A DNA stretch of 20,579 bases from Lactifluus volemus (lineage: Eukaryota; Basidiomycota; Agaricomycetes; Russulales; Russulaceae): positions 1-20,579 of the forward strand of contig WTXI01000512.1 in the NCBI GenBank assembly GCA_022376515.1, given 5' to 3'. Positions 10,366 to 20,579 of the stretch are shown here, in pieces. Numbering within the stretch: the stretch's first letter is position 1; every line of letters begins with the position of its first letter. The notes below the pieces were generated by a model. The model searched no databases. It was not told the origin of the DNA and saw nothing but the letters and a program-made list of their open reading frames with translations. The translations under genes were made by a program, and so were the position numbers.

Positions 10366-11592
10366 TTACAGCAGCTTATGGAGCCTCACTGCCTGCCTCA
10401 GCATGTTCCGCACCACGTCACGATATGACCAACCCAGCCCTTCAGCAGCAAGCGCAGTCAACGAGGTCTGGGCATCTCTTCCTGGTCTTCCTGGCCCCGT
10501 GATGCTTGGCTTCATGTTAATATCGAACAACGCAAACTCGGCCTCTTTCCCTACAAATCGTAATGTGAGCCCGGGATCCTGAAACCTCCAAAATAACACA
10601 CACCAGACTTTGCACGGCCGCGACGCCTAGCATCCAATCGGATTGTAGCGAATGTGCCAAGCGCCCGCCCTACGAGTTCGCATCGCTTCTGTACTTTTTC
10701 GTATTCCGGGTCGGCAGCGGCCTCTTCCAACGGAACGAGACACGAATTCGCCGTGACGGGAACGTGATCGCTATAGGGCATAATGTCGTCCATGTGGTTA
10801 AAGCGCCGCACGACGGGGAGTGCCCAATGCTTGCTCTTGACCCCTACTGGTTCATCATACGTTCCAGGAGGAAGTACGGCAATAGTGATTTCCTCTCCGG
10901 AACAAAATTCTTCGATGACGACACGGCTGCCAGTCTCCCAAAGCTTTTGTGCCTTCTGTGACAGCTGGTCTTGAGAATGGCAGAGCGCGACACCCTGCGA
11001 GCCACGACCGCGCACGGGCTTGATGATTACAGGAAGCGGAATGTCATTGAGGACCTCTGGAGTCTCACGTGATACGATCCAGGTCGTAGGAAAAGAACCG
11101 CCTAGGCCAGGTTGAGTTTGCAGCCAGCGATTGGCCCACGCCTTGTCATCATACTTGTCCAGCTGTCGCGGGTCCTGTCCAACCATCAAGACATCTGGGT
11201 ATTGCTTTGCGACCTCCAAGAGCGGGTGAGTTGAGTGGACGTTGGTATTAGCCCAGAGGATGTTAGCATGATGTTTCTTGATGACTTCGAGTATGGTCTC
11301 CTTGTGGTCCCCGAAGGACCAATCCGCATCCACCGACAGCTCCGGCATCGTAGTAGGTGTAATCAACTTGATGACCTGACCTGACTCGTCGCGAGATCCC
11401 AGGTGGAGCGCATATGCTAGATCAGCACAACTATCCCTGTATCCGCCTGAAGAGTAACGATGAGATCTACTGGCATTGGTTAAGAGTTGCGTCCCACAAT
11501 TTACCACGTTTAACGGGCTTCAATACTCCGCCAATAGCCGGCGTTGCGGCAGCTTGATGCAAGACGGCGACACGCAACTCCTGAGCGGTCAT
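10366..11592 (-). CDS. ATP-grasp protein, D-alanine-D-alanine ligase-like
   Basis: Three exons: 11592-11505, 11446-10604, 10550-10366; 371 residues. Introns are 58 nt (11504-11447) and 53 nt (10603-10551, CTCAC branch). Splicing joins KPVKRG to GYRDSCADLAYAL, and DARRRGRAKSG to KEAEFALFDINMKP, both in phase. The N-terminal part carries ELRVAVLHQ followed by the GYRDS...AYAL region. The ATP-grasp core shows PVIIKPVRGRGSQGVAL (nucleotide-binding lysine and glycine-rich loop), VVIEEFCSGEEIT, and FDINMKPSITGPGRPGR near the end, where the Asp/Asn are the expected Mg-ATP ligands. Such enzymes join a carboxylate to an amine or thiol via an acyl-phosphate; fungi make no peptidoglycan, so the substrate is probably another amino acid or peptide and is unknown. 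ATG at 11592-11590. Divergent from the PFK-2 gene. Confidence 0.88.
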
Positions 11593-11920
11593 ATTGGCGA
11601 GAGACGATCAGAATAATAATCTACAGTGAGAGATGTAGCACAGAGGGAGCTCCCGGGACCCGGGTGACATTGCTGTGTCGCACATCTAGTGAGGTGTTAT
11701 TGCTTGTGGTGCCACCATGACCACCTTTTTACGGCCTCTTGGCACTCCGCCGTCCCACCCGCCACGTAGGGCGCACAATACACTAGTAGATATTCACTTC
11801 ACTGCCTAAATTTGGTAAATTTAACAATGAGATAATCTTTTTGAGAAGTGAAAAACCGTTCCGCCCCGCGACATCTCATACCTACTTTTCCCTTGACAAC
11901 ACCCTGATTTTTCGTAAACC
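11593..11920. promoter_or_regulatory. Bidirectional promoter between ATP-grasp and PFK-2 genes, with GC palindromes
   Basis: 328 bp between divergent start codons. At 11645-11664 two perfect palindromes overlap: GGGAGCTCCC (11645-11654) and CCCGGGACCCGGG (11652-11664, arms CCCGGG around a central A). An AT-rich symmetrical patch AAATTTGGTAAATTT lies near 11809-11823. No TATA box at a convincing distance is seen for either gene. Function of the palindromes is unknown. Confidence 0.45.
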
Positions 11921-14373
<2,453 letters not shown>

Positions 14374-14470
14374 ATGAAGATGAGCAAGTTGTACTGTCGT
14401 ACATTATAGTGGCGGGCGTTTTGCAATGCACAAATTAGGATTTGTAAAAGTTTCGATATGTTACTAACTT

Positions 14471-14746
14471 ACAAGTGCTTGAGCGGGCTGCGCCGCTAAT
14501 TCGGACAAATAAGGGAAGATCAGTGGGGAGCCATCTGTGCCAACCTCTGGAGAATGCTACAGAGAAAGCAAAACAGAACGAAGTGGAAAAAAAGATGAGA
14601 AAGCTTGAGATTCAAGACAAAGGAAACCAAAAAGCCCTCCCCAAAAAAGTCAAAAGAGGAGATACATAGCAACGATGCTCGCAAAGTGGGTTCACGCCCA
14701 TGGGAACTTGAAAATTTTAGAGCCCTGTAATTTTATAGTACTTGGA
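14471..14746. repeat. Direct repeat copy 1 (downstream of PFK-2 and of the beta-lactamase-like gene)
   Basis: About 276 bp, clearly similar by eye to 17044-17304 in the same orientation. Shared blocks include AATTCGGACAAATAAGGGAA, GCTTGAGATTCAAGACAAAG and CATAGCAACGATGCTC. Similarity begins at TACAAGTGC and ends at TACTTGGA in both; these ends are imperfect inverted repeats of each other. This copy has a short insertion near 14485 relative to copy 2 and no obvious flanking duplication. It fills most of the space between two converging genes (14374-14765). The plus-strand open stretch inside is not supported as a gene. Confidence 0.85.
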
Positions 14747-14765
14747 TTGGACTACTAAGTTAACA

Positions 14766-16760
14766 TTATGCCAACTTAACGAACCAAACGTCCGATTCCT
14801 TCTCCACTTGTCCCACGCTCACTACAGCACCTATATCATTCACACCGAACCCGACGACCGTATTATTTTCCACTACGAATTCTGCAGCTGCAAATTCAGA
14901 TAGAGTCGAGAAAGCCGTGGAATTCTTTCCGTAGCCATGGGGATAAATGGTCCCAACAGATATCAAATACGAGTACTGGCTGGCATTTGATTGGGTAAAG
15001 CGAATGTGTTTGCTGAATATTCCGTTCCAAGACGCGAATAAGTCAGTTGAATTTGAATTGGATGAAAGGGACGGATCAACGGAGTGGAAGTCGGCTAGGA
15101 CGCTCTGACAGGTCGGAGACGAGCTGAGCACGCTGCACAACACAGCTAGGCCATATCCTGCGTTGAAATATGTTCCTCCCAGGTCGAGAGGAGAGAGCGC
15201 GCTAGTTGCATTTGCCCGAGCTGTTACGCCAGCGTACCATTCCCGCTTGGTGGATGAAGCGGAACTCGGCTCGTCGGGTTGGGAAACGGAAGAAGTTATG
15301 TTGAAGACTTTCAAGGCAACAGCTGCGGTGATATCTTCTAGGACTGTATTTTTACTATCCGCATTAGCCAGCGCAATAATGCCAATACCATCAGATAGGG
15401 AAAGGGCAATGTTTGAGGACACCCCTGGTGTGCCTCCGTCGTGTTGGATGATCTATCGAGAATCGTCATGCCATGGTCTCTAGGCAAAGCGCTCACTTAC
15501 GTCGTGACCGAAATAAGAGAATCTAAGCCATCCGAGCCCGTATCCCACGATTGAAGACCCTTCAGGTAGCCCAACAGTATTGGGAGCCACGATGCTGTGC
15601 ACCGAAGTAATGTTGTCATACGCTGCAGACGGAATGATTGTTACGTTTGTATCAGGGTCGATACCGCTGTTCAGGGTCATTCTGACCCATGACCCCTGTC
15701 CAATTCATGAGGTAAATGCACTTTCCCACATCTCACGACTCACCAGTTCTTCAACACTAGATATCACCCCCCCGGGACCAGCTATGAGATCTTCAAACTC
15801 AGCCTCGATCCATGGAGGTATCAGCCGGCCAAAGGAGGTCCACGTCTCCGAGAATTTACCGGTCTGGGTGGCCGCATCGATTGAGTAGGTCGAGGAGTTC
15901 ATACCTAGAGGCTTGAAGATCCGGCCGTTGACAAAATCCGCCAGGCGCATGCCAGATAACGTTGACACGACCTCCGCACCGACCATGTACATCTACATTG
16001 CTCCTTCAGCCGAGTTCCAGAGCTGGAGCACACCGAGACGTACCATATTGTTGTAAAGCCATTGCTCACGAAGTTCATAAGAAGGGCGCAGATTGCGGAG
16101 ATTTCTCGTCACATCGCTCACGCTGAAATTTGCTTTGTACGATAAATCGTTCCTGAGAGCCATAACGAACGTTACACATGGACAAGCGTTTGGGCCAAAG
16201 TATTTACCTTGCAAGACCAGATACGTGAGTTAATATGTCGATCAGATCAGCCTTCTGGCTCGCCCAAGGATCTATCAGCTTCCAGTCATCGGGTAGGATA
16301 TCAGCGATCTTGGTCTTCCAAATTACAGTCGACAAGCCCGCAGGTAATGGAGTTGAATTACGTCCGTGAGCGAAATCGTCGATCAGAATGCCCAGAGAAG
16401 CGGAGAGGAACGCCTTTGAGCATGAGGCGATATTAAACAACGTCTAAAAAAAAGATTTTGTGTCCCACGTTCGTCTCCATAGACTCAAAGAGGTTTACGT
16501 ACGTCAGTAGTCATATTGGTACCGTCCTCAGACTTTATACCCCATGCACCGAGCTCCGTTGGCCCAGTCTTACGAACAATAGCCAAGGTCAGCCCAGGGA
16601 TGTTCTCTGCATCAATGGATTTTTGCACAGCCTTCACAAAGTCGGGCGTGAGGATAGTCTCCACCGATGCAGTAGAAGACGATCGTTTCCACTCGCCCGC
16701 AACCACACATGTCGCGCTACGAAGGAAAACGATGATAGGGAGGAGGGAGGAGAGTCTCAT
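14766..16760 (-). CDS. Secreted beta-lactamase-like serine hydrolase (class C/penicillin-binding-protein fold)
   Basis: Six exons: 16760-16503, 16443-16208, 16152-16044, 15992-15744, 15695-15501, 15452-14766; 577 residues, all junctions in phase, introns 48-59 nt. The ATG at 16760 opens a signal peptide (MRLSSLLPIIVFLRSATCVVA, cleaved about residue 20). Catalytic-type motifs: S93-C-S-K96 (SxxK, acylating serine) in FNIASCSKAFL, Y198-N-N200 (YxN), and QHDGGTPG (353-358) in the place of the KTG/HxG motif. THVSGL, FVNGRIFKPLGMNSS and GPGGVISSVEEL are family landmarks. A C-terminal domain (about 390-577) with several N-x-S/T sites follows. The fungal family is widespread and is presumed to hydrolyse esters or amides outside the cell; the substrate is unknown. 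Flanked by direct repeats at 14471-14746 and 17044-17304. Confidence 0.92.
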
Positions 16761-16806
16761 GGCACTAATCGGCACAGACAACTTGGTAAAAAGGCTTCAA
16801 GAGCTG

Positions 16807-16814
16807 TATATAAA
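16807..16814 (-). promoter_or_regulatory. TATA box of the beta-lactamase-like gene
   Basis: Read on the minus strand the sequence is TTTATATA, 47 bp upstream of the ATG at 16760. Position and sequence fit a TATA box. The next 230 bp upstream to the repeat at 17044 hold no other recognisable element. Confidence 0.55.
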
Positions 16815-17043
16815 CCTTCAGCGGGAAGCACGCATATGCATCAGAAACCCACAAGTCACAGTATTCGTTCCGCAGCCATCTTCCATCAGCAGTGTTCGGT
16901 GGCACTAGGGTGAGTGGTCGGGCCGTGTACAGGTGGAAAATAATGCAAACATCATATCACATCACGGAAGTAAGGCCCGCCCATGCCCGAGTCATATGTC
17001 ACGGCCTTGCTATACCTTTGTCGTACAGTAATTAATGGGGAGT

Positions 17044-17304
17044 ACAAGTGCGAGCGGTAATTCGGACAAATAAGGGAAGATTAGTAAGCAGCTCTGCATC
17101 GACCTCTGGAGAGATGCTACAGAGAAAAACAAAACAAAATGAAGTTGAAAAGAAAGGTGGCAAAGCTTGAGATTCAAGACAAAGGAAAACAAAAAGCCCC
17201 CCCCAAAAAAAAGTCAAAAGAGGAAACACATAGCAACGATGCTCACAAAGTGGGTTCACACCCGTGGGAATATTAGAAATTCCCGTAGTTTTATACTACT
17301 TGGA
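17044..17304. repeat. Direct repeat copy 2 (upstream of the beta-lactamase-like gene)
   Basis: About 261 bp, the partner of 14471-14746. If the element is taken as CAAGTG...TACTTG (about 17046-17299), GAGTA is found directly on both sides, as for a 5-bp target duplication around CAAGT/ACTTG inverted ends. The same test fails for copy 1, so a miniature transposon is possible but unproven. Poly-C and poly-A runs near 17194-17215 differ in length from copy 1. Confidence 0.82.
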
Positions 17305-18470
17305 GTACAGCTTTACTCACACTTGCATGTCTACAACTGCCCATCGATTGAAGAAATACCCATGGGTCCCATACCCTCACTGGGCAAACCCGTACCCGCA
17401 GGCACGGGTATATCGGTTAGACTCGAGTACTGCTCGACTTCCTCTTCAATAGCCCCCATAGCACTAATAAAAGTGCAGGTGTTGTTTTTTTTCTTCAGGA
17501 GCCAGCAATCAAGTTGTGTGTGTGAGGCGCAACTGAACACCATCATCTTTCAAGCATGGATGGCAATGAAAGCAGACCACTAGTGAGTTCGAGGTTCGAC
17601 AAGTGGGGGAGAGAGAGAGAGAAGAGACCAGCGGTGGTCAGAAGGCGAGAGCCTGGTAGCCGAAGCATCGAAGAGAGAAGGGGCGATAGGAGAGGAGGTT
17701 CGAAAATAACGATTAGGAAGAAACCGAGTCAAACTTGAATTTAGATCTGGAAGCAAACGAACTATGACAAGAAGTGGGGATGCAACGAATCTTCCCTGGC
17801 TCTCCAAGTACAATTCACAGGGGGTTTATATACACCGGGACCTGTAATCACAAAAGTAGAGAATTGCGTAAACAACGAGCAAGTAAGAGGAAAAACCAAA
17901 CGGACACGAACACATCGGACGAGAGGGTATGTAAGAGGCATCGGAAGTGAGATGAGAAGTAAGGATGAGTATTAACAAAATTTCAGAGCTGTGTGCACCC
18001 TCAGAAAGCGTCATAGGATGCTTGGGCACTCTTCGAAAACACAACATGGAGGTGCCAGGCAATCTAAAACAAAACAGGGAACCGAGACACAGAGACCACG
18101 TCAGAAAACACGACGGAGACAAAGAGAACGACAGCGCAGTACAAGGCCGCGGTAGACGGGTCTATGGCCGAGGTGTAAGAGCTTCGTGGCCGGCCGGAGA
18201 TGAGTCCGAGTCGTGGCACATTGAAACGAGATGATAGGGGGACAAGGGGGCAAACCAGAAGCTTGCGAAACGACTGAGGATAAGTGGAGGAAAGGGCAGT
18301 CTAATGAGAGACAGGACGAGAAGATGGTCGAGAATGGGCACAAGTGGCGTACAGGAATGAGGTGAGCACGTGGCTGACCTTGCAGCAAAGGAAACTCAAA
18401 CGGAGAACGAGAGCTACAGAGTCGTAGTAAACATTTGCGCTGTTCGGCGTACGGGCTCACGCTAGCTTTT
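17305..18470. other. Stretch without a supported gene; G/C-periodic patch and GA-rich tract
   Basis: About 1.17 kb. Near 17363-17415 the sequence alternates CCCATGGG, CCCATACCC, CCCGTACCC and GCACGGGTA, a quasi-palindromic GGGTA-like patch of the kind often left by transposons. About 17605-17710 is purine-rich on the plus strand with an (AG)n microsatellite. Minus-strand open frames at 17826-18122 and 18101-18460 are rich in Leu, Ser and Cys, show no domain, and look like by-products of base composition. No RNA gene seen. Confidence 0.5.
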
Positions 18471-18803
18471 TTATATCAGAGGTAGGATATCTAGTTCTAC
18501 GAGGAGTATCTGCTTTACGGCGTTTGGGTTCAAGTTGTCGATGAATTTCAACGCCTGAATGTAGTATAAAGGATGAAGCTGCAGATTTGGGTTCAACAGT
18601 CGCCAAGAGAGAGCTTTGAGCTTTTCAACCTCTTCGTTGCTCTTGACCATCAAGTACGATATCACTCGACTGCACGTCCAGAGGTCAGCTCTGTACAGGT
18701 GCCTTGCCGGGCCATTACGTTTGCCAATCTCTGGAGCCATCCACTCAGGCGTCCCACACCATGTATCAATTACATGATCAGGTCCCTGAGAGAAAGACCT
18801 CGC
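18471..18803 (-). pseudogene. C-terminal fragment of a fungal protein kinase
   Basis: The minus-strand frame is open from about 18803 to a stop at 18471. It encodes DTWCGTPEWMAPEIG, the activation-loop end and APE motif, then ARHLYRADLWTCSRVISYL, the region after APE, in the RADLW-C style of Agaricomycete kinases, then leucine-rich helices. Nothing upstream matches the N-lobe, the HRD loop or DFG: the frame closes at a stop at 18806-18804, beside the duplicated PFK-2 fragment. It therefore lacks ATP-binding and catalytic residues and cannot be an active kinase. It is most likely a relic truncated by the rearrangement that brought in the PFK-2 copy. Confidence 0.72.
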
Positions 18804-18814
18804 CTACCCCGTGC

Positions 18815-19605
18815 CCCTTGAAGAGTGACCTTCGAGTCGATCCGCGACGACTTCGCGCGATCATCGCTGCCAACATCTCGCTCAAAGTTAGCCCCGTTTA
18901 CGAGGGACACGTCGCAATCGTCCACGTCGGCGACCAGGTAACGGCCTACCGCATAACAATGGATAACTTGCAAAAGATGTGTCGCGCATTACTTGATGAA
19001 TCCACACTTAAAGCCGCGGTGCAAATATTCTTCTCCCGTGCCACAATTCCGAATCGTGTCCTCCTCTTTTCGAACCTTTCACTTGGCACAGATTTCTTGT
19101 CCAGCACGGTGACGGTGAGAGCGAGGGCAAAACATCTGAACGAGGACTCAGATAGTATGTATAGAGCTCTGCTGGGACCCCATCAAAAGAAAAATATATA
19201 ATCCGCCGGTTCTTATCCTACCATTTTTTTTTGTCCACCCTCAAGGGCACCCAAGCTACCTTTGACATCATTGGATGAGCTCGACGTTTGCGATGGAGGT
19301 ACAATCTTCGGGGGTGGTTCTTCTGCGTCCGCGGCTTAAGCGCATATCCAGAGATTTTGCTGGTTGGGATGACGACACGTGATTCGCCCGTTTCAGGGTT
19401 TCAGCTTTGCAAAGGATTTTTTTTGATTGTGTGATGATCGATGATCGATGACTGTCAGGTGGCGAATCGTGCCGAGATGTTCATGCAACCCGAACGACAC
19501 GTCAATCTCTGCTCCCTCGTTACAAAAAAGATGTAGGACGGGAAACGCTCCCCATTGAGGCAGTGGATACATATTGGCCGAAGCCAAAGACGAGTATTAT
19601 ATAGA
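18815..19605 (+). pseudogene. Decayed partial duplicate of the PFK-2/FBPase-2 gene
   Basis: Aligns by eye with about 13000-14330 of the intact gene: TTCGAGTCGATC, GCGATCATCGCTGCCAA and CTCAAAGTTAGC at the left, then VHVGDQVTAYRI, QIFFSR, CATTGGATGAGCTCGACG, AGATTTTGCTGGTTGGGATG, GGTGGCGAATCGTGCCGAGATG, and TTGAGGCAGTGGATACAT at the right. Similarity continues past the stop position into the 3' flank (to about 19702, CGCACAAATTAGGA). Intron sequences are retained, including the one with the poly-T run, so this is a DNA-level duplication, not a retrocopy. The kinase half is absent. About 90 bp after LKVS is missing, the RHGES region is garbled by an insertion, and most of the bisphosphatase exons are shortened or frameshifted. 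No function expected. Confidence 0.87.
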
Positions 19606-19725
19606 TAAAGATATGAGCAAGTTCTATCGTACATCATAGTGGCCGTTGTGTGGCGTTCAATAAAGTTATGCAACGCACAAATTAGGAAGGAGATTTTGTA
19701 GACGGTTTTTTGATGAATACCAAGG

Positions 19726-20579
19726 TTAGAACTCGATGGCGTACACTGCTGCGAAAAGTTGATCAGCGAATGGTGGATCGATGAAAGTTTGTATGTCCAC
19801 TGGAGAGTCGGTCGATCCGCGGTTTAGCCAGAGCCACTTGAAACCGACATGGTACTCGACTGCAGGTCTCCACCGCTTCGTCAGACTTTCATCCGGTTAG
19901 ACCAACCAACCCAGTTGTAGTACACATTAGTATCGTGCAAACAATTGCTGGTCGAAATGCGAATGAGTAACAACTTCGCGTGGGTTACCATGCACGTACA
20001 AGTGGAGCAGCTTCGGAAGAACGACCTGTCCTTCGTACGGGTATCCCATAAATTGGTCATCGCCTTGCTCTCTTGCGCCTTCCGGGGTGCCGTCGGACCC
20101 GAGCCCAGTCATATACATGTCCAACAGGCAGCTGGTCACCTCCCAATCGTATCGCAGTGGGCGGAAGAGGTCTGCACGGTTGCTTACGATGGCCCACCAA
20201 TAGCCTTGGTCTCCAAGCGCGACGTTCTCGTACAGGCCATCGGGTCCCGGTGCTCCGTAAAGCGCCTCAAAGGTGGGCGGGGAAAGCGCGGGAGGGAACA
20301 ATCCGCTATCGTCGGCACGGTAAATACTGGAATCCATGAGCCGATTCGCGCGAAGCCTGCCGAGATGCAACAGCATGACGCATGAGCAAATTCGTGACGC
20401 TTGGTGCCACTGTGGAGCGTCCATGTTCGGATGGCTCGGCATCGAAATGGAAAGACTCGAGTCGTCCCAAAAGGAAAACTCCTCCCAAAGAAGCGCGGGG
20501 TCCGTCAAGAAGAACGCGTCTGTGTCTACGTAGATCGCCTTTTCGACGTCATCGGGTAGCAGTTCATGCAGAAACAGTT
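19726..20579 (-). CDS. LARGE-like glycosyltransferase (GT8-type), partial, runs off right edge
   Basis: The frame enters from the window edge and carries AIYVDTDAFFLTDPALLWEEF, with the metal-binding DxD motif (DTD, 20526-20518), then ISMPSHP, ASRICSCVMLL, YENVALGDQGYWWAIVS and YDWEVTSCLLDMY. This pattern fits the LARGE/GT8 group, enzymes that add sugars from nucleotide donors, usually in the Golgi. The first visible exon probably ends at 20000 (GTACGT donor, 52-nt intron to CAG at 19948). A second exon from 19947 reads FNCLHDTN...YYNWVGW, and the final block LTKRWRPAVEYHVGFKW...VYAIEF ends at TAA 19728-19726. These last two blocks are offset by one base near 19887, so the gene has either a one-base frameshift or a short or longer alternative intron ending at 19886. 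N-terminus, signal anchor and promoter lie outside the window. Confidence 0.75.

Noticed and set aside
14475..14669. 64-codon Lys-rich open frame inside repeat copy 1
   Set aside because: The matching frame in copy 2 is shifted by poly-A/poly-C length changes, so it is not under coding constraint.
17826..18460. Two overlapping minus-strand open frames
   Set aside because: Compositionally biased (Leu/Ser/Cys), no domain, no convincing splice links to the kinase fragment.
19433..19452. Tandem GATGATC units
   Set aside because: Fewer than three copies of a 7-mer inside a decayed pseudogene intron; trivial slippage repeat.

Overview
The window looks like nuclear DNA of a mushroom-forming fungus (Basidiomycota, Agaricomycetes). 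Genes on both strands are interrupted by many very short introns (about 46-66 nt, GT-AG with CTAAC/CTCAC-like branch sites). There are F-box/leucine-rich proteins of the type expanded in Agaricomycetes, a TPR-CHAT protein, a secreted beta-lactamase-like hydrolase, and ordinary housekeeping genes. Exon models were built by hand from splice signals, reading phase and family motifs.

Layout, left to right: (1) the N-terminus of a DDX41/Abstrakt-like DEAD-box helicase, running off the left edge (minus). (2) An intact F-box gene (467-2021, minus), divergent from (3) a five-exon galactose-1-phosphate uridylyltransferase gene (2315-3657, plus). (4) An intergenic stretch with a 70-bp foldback hairpin (3889-3958). 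(5) A second F-box gene broken twice: a 362-bp solo LTR with a perfect 5-bp target duplication sits in its coding region (5161-5522), and its 5' third including the F-box (about 5812-6330) is inverted. (6) A 1016-residue CHAT-domain protein (6737-9851, minus). (7) A three-exon ATP-grasp (D-Ala-D-Ala ligase-like) gene (10366-11592, minus), sharing a 328-bp promoter with (8) a 16-exon 6-phosphofructo-2-kinase/fructose-2,6-bisphosphatase gene (11921-14373, plus). (9) A six-exon secreted beta-lactamase-like gene (14766-16760, minus) flanked by two direct copies of a 260-276 bp repeat. (10) About 1.2 kb without supported genes, then a C-terminal protein-kinase fragment (18471-18803, minus) abutting a decayed partial duplicate of the PFK-2/FBPase-2 gene (18815-about 19702, plus). 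(11) A LARGE-like glycosyltransferase running off the right edge (minus).

Functionally the window mixes sugar metabolism (Leloir enzyme, the fructose-2,6-bisphosphate switch), RNA processing (DDX41) and lineage-specific families (F-box, CHAT, beta-lactamase-like). I see no operon-like system and nothing that clearly forms a new multi-gene system. The most notable content is rearrangement (the doubly disrupted F-box gene, the duplicated and decayed PFK-2 copy) and unusual splicing in the PFK-2 gene: two adjacent GC-AG introns around a 21-nt exon, a 17-nt exon, and several in-frame stop-free introns, one of which splits the catalytic Arg-His-Gly motif.
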